Origin: Pseudomonas uvaldensis
Lineage (GTDB): Bacteria; Pseudomonadota; Gammaproteobacteria; Pseudomonadales; Pseudomonadaceae
Assembly (NCBI RefSeq): GCF_021271205.1
Contig: NZ_JAIWKS010000002.1
Span: forward strand, 372,001 to 436,000
Direction: 5' to 3'
Length of the DNA: 64,000 nucleotides
Shown here: positions 45,112 to 53,783 of the stretch, one piece after another
Layout: each line of letters opens with the position of its first letter
How positions within the stretch are numbered: the first letter of the stretch is position 1
Notes under the pieces: generated by a model
Told to the model about the DNA's origin: nothing
The model's input: the letters and a program-made list of their open reading frames with translations, nothing else
The model's database searches: none
Made by a program: the position numbers and the translations under genes

Positions 45112-46314
45112 TCACGCCACCGGAATCATCGGATCGGCTGCCGCCAGGGCTGCCGCACGATCGGCAGCAGGTGGGTAGATCCAAACTGTGTTGATCTGGG
45201 TCTTGAGCTCTTTGGCTTCCTGTCCCACCAGTTTGAGCTGGCGATCCCAGCCTTCCGTGAATACTGCGCCCCAGGCCCCCAGGTCCAGGCACGTGACGTA
45301 CTTGGGCTGGCTGTAGGCGATCGGTGCCACGCCCAGCAGATCGGCCGCCACGTTGTTGCCGGCATAGCGACCCAGGGCGATGGCGTGCTGGCAGGACATG
45401 GCTGCGTAGTTGCCCAAGGTGTCGGTAGCGGCATAGGCCACGTCACCGGCGGCGAAGATGTCGTTCTGGCCCAGCACTTTCAGGTTGCCGTCGACATGCA
45501 GGCGACCCTGACGGTCCCGAGTGCCGGGCACTTGTTGGGTCAGCGGACTGGCGTGGAACCCCACGGTCCAGATGACAGTGTTGGACTCGATGCGCTGGCC
45601 GTCCGACAGAGTGACGCCGCCGGCATCCACTGACTCGACCGAGGCGTTGAGGATCCATTCGACACCCAGGTGCCCGGAGGCTTCTATGATCGACGGACTA
45701 ATGCCTTCGCCCAGGGAGGCGCCGATCCGCGGGCCGCGATCCACCACGATCACCCGGATTTTCGCGTCGTCGCCGAGGATCGCTCGAAGGCGGGCGGGCA
45801 TTTCGGTTGCGGTCTCGATACCGGTAAAGCCTCCGCCGGCAACCACCACGGTGTTGCGAGCCGGACTGTCTGGCAGGCGCTTGAGGGATTTGAGGTGGGC
45901 TTCGAGGCGCGTCGCCTGTTCGATTTCATCGACGTCGAAGGCATGCTCGAGCATGCCTTCAAGGTCCGGACGGACCAGTTTGCTGCCCGTGGCGAGGACC
46001 AGGCGGTCATAGTTCAGCGTGGCCTGGGTGCCGGAGGCGTCGTGGTAGCCGACCTCTTTGTTGACGGGGTCGATGCGGTGGGCCGAGCCCTGGACGAAAT
46101 TCACACCGACCGCATCGAACAATCCATGAAGCGGTGCCGCCATGGTATGCACATCGGGCTCGTAGAAACGAGGCCGGATCCGCAGCTCGGCCTGGGGCGC
46201 CAGGACCGTGATCTGCACATCGTTGCGCTTGTGCATGTCTACAAGCCGGGCGGCGCTCAACGCGCTCCAGAGCCCGCCGAACCCTGCGCCCACCACCAGA
46301 ATATGCTGTTTCAT
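45112..46314 (-). CDS. NAD(P)H dehydrogenase-like flavoprotein (type II NADH dehydrogenase family)
   Basis: This 400-residue protein has an FAD-binding GAGFGGLWSALSAARL (about 9-24), a second dinucleotide motif VVVAGGGFTGIETATE for NAD(P)H, LVLATGSKL, and the FAD-contact DIFAAGDVAY. The pattern is that of NDH-2 type quinone reductases, though long C-terminal membrane helices are absent. The electron acceptor is unknown. It is followed by a strong terminator. Confidence 0.9.
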   Translation of the reverse strand: MKQHILVVGAGFGGLWSALSAARLVDMHKRNDVQITVLAPQAELRIRPRFYEPDVHTMAAPLHGLFDAVGVNFVQGSAHRIDPVNKEVGYHDASGTQATLNYDRLVLATGSKLVRPDLEGMLEHAFDVDEIEQATRLEAHLKSLKRLPDSPARNTVVVAGGGFTGIETATEMPARLRAILGDDAKIRVIVVDRGPRIGASLGEGISPSIIEASGHLGVEWILNASVESVDAGGVTLSDGQRIESNTVIWTVGFHASPLTQQVPGTRDRQGRLHVDGNLKVLGQNDIFAAGDVAYAATDTLGNYAAMSCQHAIALGRYAGNNVAADLLGVAPIAYSQPKYVTCLDLGAWGAVFTEGWDRQLKLVGQEAKELKTQINTVWIYPPAADRAAALAAADPMIPVA

Positions 46315-46513
46315 GATTTGCTCCCGAAGACAAAATCGTTGAAGGGCTCAGCCCATTTCATTGTGACCGCGCCGCGAGTACTCCGAAGGTGCCTGGCTTA
46401 CGCCTCCAGCTTCGGTCCGCCAGGGAAATGTTATGCGTCGGCGGGGCGTCCAACACTTCTACATAAGGTCAGCGGGGATATGTCTGGGTATGAAGGACCT
46501 ATACGAAGGTTTA

Positions 46514-46683
46514 GGCCCTGTCTGAAAAGCCTTGATACTCGTTCAGGCTGCGTTGAAAACCGGCTCGTGCGCGAGTCCGATCGGAATGCTCATTTATTCC
46601 AGTAAAGTCGAGCGCGACCCCGGCCGTTCCTCGCCGATTTTCGCCTTGCCTGACCTTCGTCTCAAGACTTTTCAAACAGAGCC
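46514..46683. mobile_element. MITE-like element, copy 2 (170 bp, longer variant)
   Basis: The ends resemble copies 1 and 3: GGCCCTGTCTGAAAAGCCTT at the left and AGACTTTTCAAACAGAGCC at the right. The flanking left bases are TA and the right bases TG. The middle is different from copy 3 and contains further inverted sequence. It lies between the flavoprotein gene start and a lone receiver gene; the rest of the 385-base gap shows no gene. Confidence 0.75.
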
Positions 46684-46699
46684 TGGCGCGGCTGGCTTA

Positions 46700-47074
46700 T
46701 CAAATGGTGCGCTTGAGCACGGATTCGATGCAGGTGATCAGTTCCGCGCAGCCGAACGGCTTGGGGAAGAATGCCACCGGCTCGGTCACGCCGGCCTTGA
46801 CCCGGGGCGGGGTGCCGGGATGGCCGCTGATGATAATGATCGGTATGTAGATGTTCCGGGCGGCCAGTTCGTTGCACATTTCGATGCCGCTCATGCCAGG
46901 CATCTTGATGTCCGATATCACGCAATCGGTGTGTTCGGGGCCGCTGCCGGAAAGGAAGTCCAGGGCACTGGCGTAAGTACGTACCGTGTACCCGATGGAA
47001 CGTAACAGGCCGTCCAGTGCTTTTCGAACGGATTCATCGTCATCGACAACTGAAATGATTGCGGTGTTGGACAT
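46700..47074 (-). CDS. Stand-alone response-regulator receiver protein
   Basis: This 124-residue protein is only a receiver domain: VVDDDESVRKAL with the acidic pair near 10-13, the phosphoacceptor Asp in CVISDIKMPGMSGIEM, Ser in IIIISGHPG and Lys in AFFPKPFG. It has no output domain and resembles FixJ-type receivers. It is 100 bases downstream of the FixJ-like regulator gene and may act as a phosphate sink or a connector for the same kinase. Confidence 0.9.
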   Translation of the reverse strand: MSNTAIISVVDDDESVRKALDGLLRSIGYTVRTYASALDFLSGSGPEHTDCVISDIKMPGMSGIEMCNELAARNIYIPIIIISGHPGTPPRVKAGVTEPVAFFPKPFGCAELITCIESVLKRTI

Positions 47075-47174
47075 TGCGATACCCGGCAGCGATATCAGGT
47101 CGCCATAACGGCGCCGTTGTCACTGCAAGATACGCTGTCCATGGTCCGCGCCTAGTATACGTGGGTATGAAGAT

Positions 47175-47825
47175 TCAGCCGGGGCGGCGGATATCCAATG
47201 CCTGGCCCATGCGGACCAGGTCGGCGAACGAGCGCGCGCACATTTTGCGCATGGCTTGGCCGCGGTGGATCTTGACCGTGATTTCGCTCAGGCCGATTTC
47301 TCCGGCGATCTGCTTGTTCATCAAACCCGAGACGGCCAGCGCCATGACCTGCTTCTCCCGTGGCGTCAGGACGGCGTAGCGTTCTTCCAGCGCCTGGCGG
47401 GCATGGTCGGACTCGCGGCGCACCCGGTCCCGCTGATGAGCGGCGGAGACCGCGTCGATCAGATCCTGCTCCCGGAAAGGCTTGCTCAAAAAGTCCACCG
47501 CGCCGGCCTTCATGGCCCGGACGGTCATGGGGATGTCGCCATACCCGGTCATGAACACGATCGGCAGGTGGATGTTGGCCGCTGCCAACTCCTGCTGGAA
47601 ATCCAGGCCGCTGGTGCCCCGCAAACGGACATCCAACACCAGACAACTGGGTACGGCGGGACGGGGATGTTGCATGAACTGCGCCACCGAGCCGAAGGTT
47701 TCGACGTGCAGGTCGATGGACCGCAACAGACTGCCCAGGGCTTCGCGCAGTGGCTCATCGTCGTCGACGATGTAGACGATCGGTTCCTGGAGAGTGACTT
47801 GGCGAGTGGCGTGATCGGAAGTCAT
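47175..47825 (-). CDS. FixJ/NarL-type response regulator
   Basis: This 216-residue protein has a receiver (IVYIVDDDEPLREALGSL, phospho-Asp in CLVLDVRLRGTSGLDFQ, FMTGYGDIPMTVRAMKAGAV and the KPF Lys) and a C-terminal LuxR helix-turn-helix (LTPREKQVMALAVSGLMNKQ, IGLSEITVKIHRGQAMRKM). It is 22 bases downstream of the sensor kinase gene and is its likely partner. The start ATG at 47825 has a weak ribosome site, consistent with translational coupling. Confidence 0.92.
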   Translation of the reverse strand: MTSDHATRQVTLQEPIVYIVDDDEPLREALGSLLRSIDLHVETFGSVAQFMQHPRPAVPSCLVLDVRLRGTSGLDFQQELAAANIHLPIVFMTGYGDIPMTVRAMKAGAVDFLSKPFREQDLIDAVSAAHQRDRVRRESDHARQALEERYAVLTPREKQVMALAVSGLMNKQIAGEIGLSEITVKIHRGQAMRKMCARSFADLVRMGQALDIRRPG

Positions 47826-47847
47826 TGGTGTGTCCGACAATCGGGGT

Positions 47848-49353
47848 TTAGGGAAGAAGCGGTAGCGCGAATCTGAACGAAGTCCCTCGACCGGCTTCGC
47901 TGGTGGCCCAGATCCTGCCGTCATGGAACTCGATGATGGAACGGCAGATGGCGAGCCCCATTCCGAGGCCGTTTTGCCTCGTGGTGAAAAACGGGGTGAA
48001 CAGCGACGGCAGGATGTCTTCAGCGATGCCTGTGCCTTGGTCGGTCACGTCCAGGATGGCCTCGTTATCCGCGATCCAGGTGCGTATCTGCAGAACCCGC
48101 TCACTCACCGCAACACCGTCCATGGCATGACAGGCATTGATAACCAGATTGATGATCACCTGCTGCAATTGCACCCGATCGGCACTGACCCGGGCCGCGG
48201 GGTTGGCCAGATCGACTTTCACAGTGACCTTATGAAGCACCAGTTGCTGCTGGACCAGGTTCAATGTCTCGTGGACCACTTCATCCAGGGACTCGGCCTG
48301 GCGCCGTGGATCGCATTTTCGCGACAGCGCTCGGATGCGGTCGATGACCTCGCTGGCGCGACGCGAGCTGGCGACGATCCGCTCGAGGGAGTCGAGGGCT
48401 TCCTTCATATTGGGTTCCGGACGCTCCAGCCAGCGCCGACAGGCCTGCGCGCTGCTGGTAATGGCGGTGAGCGGCTGGTTGACTTCGTGGGCAATGGAAG
48501 CGGCCATTTCCCCCAGGGAGGTCAGGCGGGTGACGTGGGCCAGTTGGGCCTGGGCACGAAACAGTGCTGCTTCGGCCTCCTTGCTGGCGGTCATGTCCAT
48601 CAACGCCCCCAGATACTGGCAACGACCCTGGGAGGCAGGCAGGAGGCTGGCAATCATATGGATGTGTTTGACGCGACCGTCTGGCATCAGCAGGCGCAGC
48701 TCCACCTCGATCTGAGGTTCGCGACGTGCCGCCTGCCCGAACATGTCCAGTAGCCGTTCCAGGTCTTCGGGATGAGTGCGCTCCAGCACCATTGAAACCG
48801 TGGGGGGCTTGCCGCAGGGATATTCGAAGATCCGTGCCGACTCCTCCGACCAGGACAGGTCCGAGCGGTCGCCCCGAAAACCGAAACTGCCGGTCTGGCT
48901 CAGACGCTGGGCGCCGACCAGGTACGCCTCGTTGTGGCGCAGGCTGTCGGATGCCTGCTTGCTGCGCAATGCCAGGAAGGCGATGGCCGACAAGGCTGTC
49001 AGGCACCTGAAAAAACCGGTGGTGGAATCCCAGCGGTGATAGCCGCCGTTGTACAGGAACATCGCCGTGAGCAGGAACATGCACATCAGTGCGACGGTGA
49101 TGACCAGGTTGATGGAGAACAGATTGGCCGCCATCAACAGTAATGTGATGTACAGCAGCGTGGGGGCCAGATCGGACCGGGTCTCGGAGTTGATGATGAC
49201 GATGCCGCAGGCCACCAACAAACCGACCGCCCAGCCCAACGTGTTGACCATCGGGTTGGGACTGATCCCCATCGACGGTCGCGACGCGATCTGGCAAGGG
49301 TTATACCGGAGGCTGTCATAGATGTTCCTGAACATCGTGGCGGGTGTGGGCAC
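47848..49353 (-). CDS. Membrane-bound PAS sensor histidine kinase (FixL-like)
   Basis: The protein has about 500 residues, with several membrane helices (GWAVGLLVACGIVIIN and further segments to about 130), a PAS domain from about 155 (YLVGAQRLSQTGSFGFRGD, THPEDLERLL), the H-box LGEMAASIAHEVNQPLTAIT and an HATPase domain (NLVINACHAMD, DQGTGIAED, GLGMGLAICRSII). No heme-PAS His motif was identified. A GTG at 49353 with AAGG upstream and an ATG at 49335 are both possible starts; the longer in-frame extension overlaps the AraC gene antisense and is unlikely. Confidence 0.88.
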   Translation of the reverse strand: MPTPATMFRNIYDSLRYNPCQIASRPSMGISPNPMVNTLGWAVGLLVACGIVIINSETRSDLAPTLLYITLLLMAANLFSINLVITVALMCMFLLTAMFLYNGGYHRWDSTTGFFRCLTALSAIAFLALRSKQASDSLRHNEAYLVGAQRLSQTGSFGFRGDRSDLSWSEESARIFEYPCGKPPTVSMVLERTHPEDLERLLDMFGQAARREPQIEVELRLLMPDGRVKHIHMIASLLPASQGRCQYLGALMDMTASKEAEAALFRAQAQLAHVTRLTSLGEMAASIAHEVNQPLTAITSSAQACRRWLERPEPNMKEALDSLERIVASSRRASEVIDRIRALSRKCDPRRQAESLDEVVHETLNLVQQQLVLHKVTVKVDLANPAARVSADRVQLQQVIINLVINACHAMDGVAVSERVLQIRTWIADNEAILDVTDQGTGIAEDILPSLFTPFFTTRQNGLGMGLAICRSIIEFHDGRIWATSEAGRGTSFRFALPLLP

Positions 49354-49495
49354 GCTGGCAGACCTTTTGTTATTGGAGACCGGTTCCGGATAGTCGGGAA
49401 AGACAGGGCATCGGTTTCGTATCTTAAAAGTGCCGCGTTTTTGCAGGTAGGACAGAAAACCCTGAAATCCTGCCACAGGGTCCTGTTGGCGGGCG

Positions 49496-50512
49496 TCAGC
49501 GGGAAAACCGCTGACGGTAATCCCGGGGAGAAATGGCGAGGTGGCGCTGGAAGGTATGGCGCATCCGCTCCTCATCGCCGAAGCCACATGACCGGGCGAT
49601 CTGGTCGATGTTGCGCAGGGAGTCTTCCAGCAACCGCCGCGCGGCCTCCAGACGGAACATCTCGACGGCCTTGGCCGGGGTGTGTCCGGTGCGGCGCTTG
49701 TAGACCCTCGCAAAATTGCGGGGGCTCATGCGGGCCTGACGGGCCAATCGTTCAATGGTCAAGTCGTCGCTCAGGTGCTCGGCAATCCACACGTGCAATT
49801 CGTCGAATCCGGCGCTGTCTTGTGTCTGCAATTGCAAAAGCTGGCTGAACTGCGCTTGTCCACCGGGCCGCTTGAGAAACACAACCAGTTCCCGGGCCAC
49901 CTGCAGCGCCACCTCGCGACCGCAGTCGGCTTCGACCAGCGCCAGGGCCATGTCGATGCCGGCACTCACGCCCGCCGAGGTCCATATGCGGTCCTGTTGG
50001 ATGAAAATCGCATCCAGATCGACTTCAATCGCCGGGAAACCGTTCTTGAGCATGTCGCACATGGCCCAATGGGTAGCGGCTCGCCGTCCGTCGAGCAACC
50101 CGGCCTGGGCCATCAGAAACGTTCCGCTGCACACCGATGCCGTGCGCCTGGCCTTGGTCGCCGCAGCGCGCAGCCAGGCCACCAGGTCGACGCAGTCGAT
50201 CATCGCCTGGCGGATATCGGGGGCGCCGGGCACGATCAGCGTATCGATAGCCACCCCGTCCAACCGCTGCAGGGGGCTGGTCTCCACGGCGAGGCCTTCG
50301 GCGGTCGGCATCAGGCCGCCGTCCAGGCTAGCCGTGTGCATCGCGTAGCCGGGCAGGCCGCGCTCGGTCATGGCCTTGGTGGCTGCCCAGAAAACCGTCT
50401 GGGCGCCGGTCAGGTCCAGCAATCCCATCCTGGGGTATGCCAGGAACACCAGGTTGCGTGGCTGGCAGGTCATATCGCTGGCGACAGCGAGGTCATGGTT
50501 CATCTGGTTCAT
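49496..50512 (-). CDS. GlxA-type AraC transcriptional regulator with DJ-1/PfpI domain
   Basis: This 338-residue protein has an N-terminal DJ-1/PfpI-like domain (LVFLAYPRMGLLDLTGAQTV, then VCSGTFLMAQAGLL with the family Cys). A C-terminal AraC helix-turn-helix pair follows (DLTIERLARQARMSPRNFAR, then IDQIARSCGFGDEERMRHTF). Such regulators control amine and amino-acid catabolism genes. Start selection is uncertain because the upstream in-frame sequence continues without stop to 50656; the ATG at 50512 is chosen from the start of homologous sequence. Confidence 0.9.
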   Translation of the reverse strand: MNQMNHDLAVASDMTCQPRNLVFLAYPRMGLLDLTGAQTVFWAATKAMTERGLPGYAMHTASLDGGLMPTAEGLAVETSPLQRLDGVAIDTLIVPGAPDIRQAMIDCVDLVAWLRAAATKARRTASVCSGTFLMAQAGLLDGRRAATHWAMCDMLKNGFPAIEVDLDAIFIQQDRIWTSAGVSAGIDMALALVEADCGREVALQVARELVVFLKRPGGQAQFSQLLQLQTQDSAGFDELHVWIAEHLSDDLTIERLARQARMSPRNFARVYKRRTGHTPAKAVEMFRLEAARRLLEDSLRNIDQIARSCGFGDEERMRHTFQRHLAISPRDYRQRFSR

Positions 50513-50782
50513 GATGATTGCCCAGGGCAGGGGGACGAGGTAGCGAAACGGCACAATAACGGATCGTCTCGATGTCCGTCGACTGGTCGAACCCTGGGTG
50601 TGGCGAGCGGCCGATTTTTCGAATCCGGCACAACTGACTCGCAGGCCAGCCCGCAATAGTGGCGCTACGAAGGCACTTTCACTTCATCGCCTAACCCCAT
50701 GACTTGAAAGCTTTTGAGTGGCACTCGGCGGTAAATACAGCCACCATAGACGCCCCTGGTTCAGAACACCGGAGTCTTTAGC

Positions 50783-53254
50783 GTGGCGCAACACTCTCCC
50801 GACCTTCCTCCCGAACTTCTACCCCTGGCCCGGATGTCGCTGCTCAAGCGTCTGGCGGTGCGTCTACTGGGGCAGGGCCTGACGCGGCTGCGAGCCCAGC
50901 ATCGGGCGTCCTGGCTGCACGGTCAGGCGGATGGCTTTCGTAGCGGGCATACCGCCGGCTTCGATTACGGCTATCGGGAAGGCAAGGCCGAGGGACTGGA
51001 GGCGGGACGTCAGGTCCTGTTGATACGTGACTCGCGCAGCACGGAGCACCCGGCACCGAAAGTCGATGATCTGTTATTCGATGACTGGCGCCTGCCTTTG
51101 ACGGCCGAGTTGAAGAAGCGCGTCAAGGCGGATGTCGCCCGGTTGCTGCCTGCCCACGCACAACCCAGTGCCGCCCAATGGAAAATGATATTCAGCGATA
51201 CACCCTCGACATCGGTAGTTGCCGGCGCTGGCGCGGGCAAGTCCACGACCCTGGTATTGCGTATCGTGGTGCTGTCCCAATACCTGGGGTTCGAGCTGGA
51301 TTCAATGACCGTAGTGACGTTCACCCGTGAGTCGCGCAAGGATTTCATCCGCAAACTGATCGACGTCCTTGCCTTGTGGGGGCGTACGGTCAGCCTCAAG
51401 GAAGCCCGTGACCTGGTGCGGACCTTCCATTCGCGCATCCTGCCGATGGTTCGCAGCCTGCCCGGCTTCGAGCGGCTCCAGGCTTTCGAAACCCTGAGCC
51501 ATCGCGCCGCAGCCGGTGATGAGCAGGAGCCGGGCAATCCCTTCGACCTGCGCATCAATGAGGCGCAACGCCAGCAACTCAATGCCTGTTATCACCACCT
51601 TTATCAGCGCGATGACCGATTCCGGGAACTGGTCGGCCAGTTGTCCCGGCACGCCTTGCAACTGAAAGCGTTGGAGCGTGACCACCCCGATGTACAAAAA
51701 CGCGTCGCCGTGACCGAACTTGCCGCACAGCGCGATGAAGAATTATGCGATGCCGTCGAAGACCTTTGGTTTGGCGCCGGTGCCTGGCCCATCAAAGGTA
51801 TCGAGCCCAGGCGCCAAGCCTTCGAGATCAACGGCTCGACATTCCATTGCCATGGCTACATCGCCTCGCTGGATAGCTGGGTAATGCTCGGCTTCGATCC
51901 GCAGGAGGATGCCCGGCTCAGCCGTCCGGGCGCGCGGCTGAGTATCCGGGCGGAGTGGGCGGTCAAGCGAACCCTTTTTCAAGCTTTCTGCAATAAGCCA
52001 TTGATATGGCTGGAAAACTACGAGTCGTCCAAACGCCTGCTGAGCACGCTGGCCGGAGATGCCAGTGCCGGACCCGGGTTCGACTACAAGGTCAAGGGCG
52101 AATTGGCGGCGGCGCCGTTGCTGGATTGCTTCGTGGCCGCCGCCGGGTTCATCGAAAACCTCGGGCTGGATGTGCCGGATGCGGTGGGGCGGATGTGTTT
52201 CGCCCAGGACGATCCGGATCGGTATTTCTTTGAAGCGCTGAGCCGCTATTGGCGAGCCTTTGAAGACCATCTGCTGGACCAGTCGCCGCCCGTCATGACC
52301 TACAATCGGATGTTCGCGCTGTTCAGCGAGCATTCCCCTGAGAACTTCAAGCTACTTGGGGATGAGCTTCTGCGGCCTTTGTCCCACGTGATGATCGACG
52401 AGTTCCAGGACGTTTCGCCGCAGATCGTTTCCTGGCTCCGCGCCTGCCTTCGAGAGGTGCGCAGTCGTGGTCCCGCGCTGCATGTGGGGTGCGCCGCGCA
52501 ACGCTCGTCCTTATTGTGCGTGGGCGATGATTGGCAATCCATCTATGGCTGGCGTGGCAGTTCACCCAGCTACTTCATGGCATTCGCCAAGCACTTCCCG
52601 TCGCCGGCGAATACCCGGGTGATGCTTACCGATAACTACCGTAGTCATCAGCACATCATCGATGCGGCTGAGCACATCGTCCGGGCAACAGCCGCGATCC
52701 CCGGCAAGAAAGCCAAGGCCAGCGGCAAGCCGGTGACGCCAAGCCCGGTCACCGTACTGGATCGCGACGAGGAGGAACTGGCTCGCCGGTTGGATGAGCA
52801 TTATCGCCAGGGTGATACGATCTTGATGTTGTATCGAAAAAGCAGCGATAAGTCACTGATAGAAAAGTATATTCAGCCAATACTTAATGTGGATTCTAGC
52901 TTGCCCTATGAAGCCCGACGTCTGAGATTGATGACCTACCACAGCGCCAAGGGGCTCCAGGCCGACGCGGTATTCCTGCTCGGCGACTGTCAGCACCTGA
53001 CCCGCTCGCCTTACAAGAATCAGGTCTACCGAATGGCCGGACTGGGGCAGGATGGGGATGCCGAGCCGTACGACACGGCGCAGAAAGACGAGATCCTGCG
53101 TCTAGCCTATGTGGGAATCACTCGTGCGGTGCAGCATTGCTATTGGTACGTCGACAGTCAGGAGGGCCAGGCCGCCAACGCGCCCAAGGCCTCGGATCGC
53201 ATCGCAACGGGCAAGCCATTTTTTGCCGACCTGCGCCGCGCTCGGATCAACTGA
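50783..53254 (+). CDS. SF1 (UvrD/Rep-like) DNA helicase
   Basis: This 823-residue protein has all SF1A motifs: VVAGAGAGKSTTLVLRI (Walker A, about 145-161), TVVTFTRESRKDF, HVMIDEFQDVS (Walker B), LCVGDDWQSIYGWRGS, LTDNYRSHQHII, LRLMTYHSAKGLQADAV and LAYVGITRAVQHCYWY. The N-terminal 100 residues contain a glycine-spaced stretch (FRSGHTAGFDYGYREGKAE) of unknown role, and about 300 residues are inserted between motifs Ia and II. GTG start with CGGAG eight bases upstream. No nuclease or toxin partner is adjacent. DNA repair or replication-conflict roles are inferred from the family. Confidence 0.92.
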   Translation: MAQHSPDLPPELLPLARMSLLKRLAVRLLGQGLTRLRAQHRASWLHGQADGFRSGHTAGFDYGYREGKAEGLEAGRQVLLIRDSRSTEHPAPKVDDLLFDDWRLPLTAELKKRVKADVARLLPAHAQPSAAQWKMIFSDTPSTSVVAGAGAGKSTTLVLRIVVLSQYLGFELDSMTVVTFTRESRKDFIRKLIDVLALWGRTVSLKEARDLVRTFHSRILPMVRSLPGFERLQAFETLSHRAAAGDEQEPGNPFDLRINEAQRQQLNACYHHLYQRDDRFRELVGQLSRHALQLKALERDHPDVQKRVAVTELAAQRDEELCDAVEDLWFGAGAWPIKGIEPRRQAFEINGSTFHCHGYIASLDSWVMLGFDPQEDARLSRPGARLSIRAEWAVKRTLFQAFCNKPLIWLENYESSKRLLSTLAGDASAGPGFDYKVKGELAAAPLLDCFVAAAGFIENLGLDVPDAVGRMCFAQDDPDRYFFEALSRYWRAFEDHLLDQSPPVMTYNRMFALFSEHSPENFKLLGDELLRPLSHVMIDEFQDVSPQIVSWLRACLREVRSRGPALHVGCAAQRSSLLCVGDDWQSIYGWRGSSPSYFMAFAKHFPSPANTRVMLTDNYRSHQHIIDAAEHIVRATAAIPGKKAKASGKPVTPSPVTVLDRDEEELARRLDEHYRQGDTILMLYRKSSDKSLIEKYIQPILNVDSSLPYEARRLRLMTYHSAKGLQADAVFLLGDCQHLTRSPYKNQVYRMAGLGQDGDAEPYDTAQKDEILRLAYVGITRAVQHCYWYVDSQEGQAANAPKASDRIATGKPFFADLRRARIN

Positions 53255-53283
53255 GGGGACTGCTTCGGCGAGTAAGCGCCCAC

Positions 53284-53311
53284 AAAAAAGCCCACTGAGT
53301 GGGCTTTTTTA
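53284..53311. terminator. Bidirectional Rho-independent terminator
   Basis: AAAAAAGCCCACT-ga-GTGGGCTTTTTT (with a central short loop) separates the convergent helicase and DUF1652-like genes. To its left, 53263-53283 resembles a degenerate REP arm. Confidence 0.92.
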
Positions 53312-53312
53312 G

Positions 53313-53591
53313 TCAGCAAGCAAATCGCGTCAAACCCGTGGGGGGGACAAAGGCCTCCAGCTCGGCTTCCACCGCCTCGATGATTCGCTCCACGTCGGGG
53401 GCATTCATCACGGTCGCACAGGGAATGCCCGCGATCGCAATCATGGTTTCGCCACTGGCGCGATCGAACAGTCGGGCGACCATGCTGCCCGGGGCATCCA
53501 TACTGGCCTCGAAACCCATGGGATGAAAATGCCAGCGCATCAATTGGCAGGCGTTGGGAAACGTTACCTTGCTGGAAGATCCTCTATTCAT
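53313..53591 (-). CDS. DUF1652-like small protein
   Basis: This 92-residue protein has the pattern LMRWHFHPMGFEASM, then MVARLFDRASGETMIAIAGI and DVERIIEAVEAELE, which resembles the DUF1652 family of pseudomonads (recalled, not searched). No signal or membrane helix. The stop is two bases from a strong terminator. Function unknown. Confidence 0.75.
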   Translation of the reverse strand: MNRGSSSKVTFPNACQLMRWHFHPMGFEASMDAPGSMVARLFDRASGETMIAIAGIPCATVMNAPDVERIIEAVEAELEAFVPPTGLTRFAC

Positions 53592-53783
53592 CTGTTGCCC
53601 GCCCTCTTCATCAAGCGCTTCCTTTTGCTCATATCAGGAAGGAAGAGCCATCATGGCTCTACCAGTGAGAACTAAAAATAGCACCTGGAAATGAATCTCA
53701 CGTGGCTTTTTTCAGTCCGTTTGGCGATTGGTTCATTTTTTTTGATTTGGATCACGACTTAAACGGCAGGGCCCACAGTGCCA

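Noticed and set aside
49354..49713. Long N-terminal extension of the FixL-like kinase
   Set aside because: It overlaps the AraC regulator gene on the same strand in a different frame, is Pro/Arg/Ser-rich, and lacks a start context.
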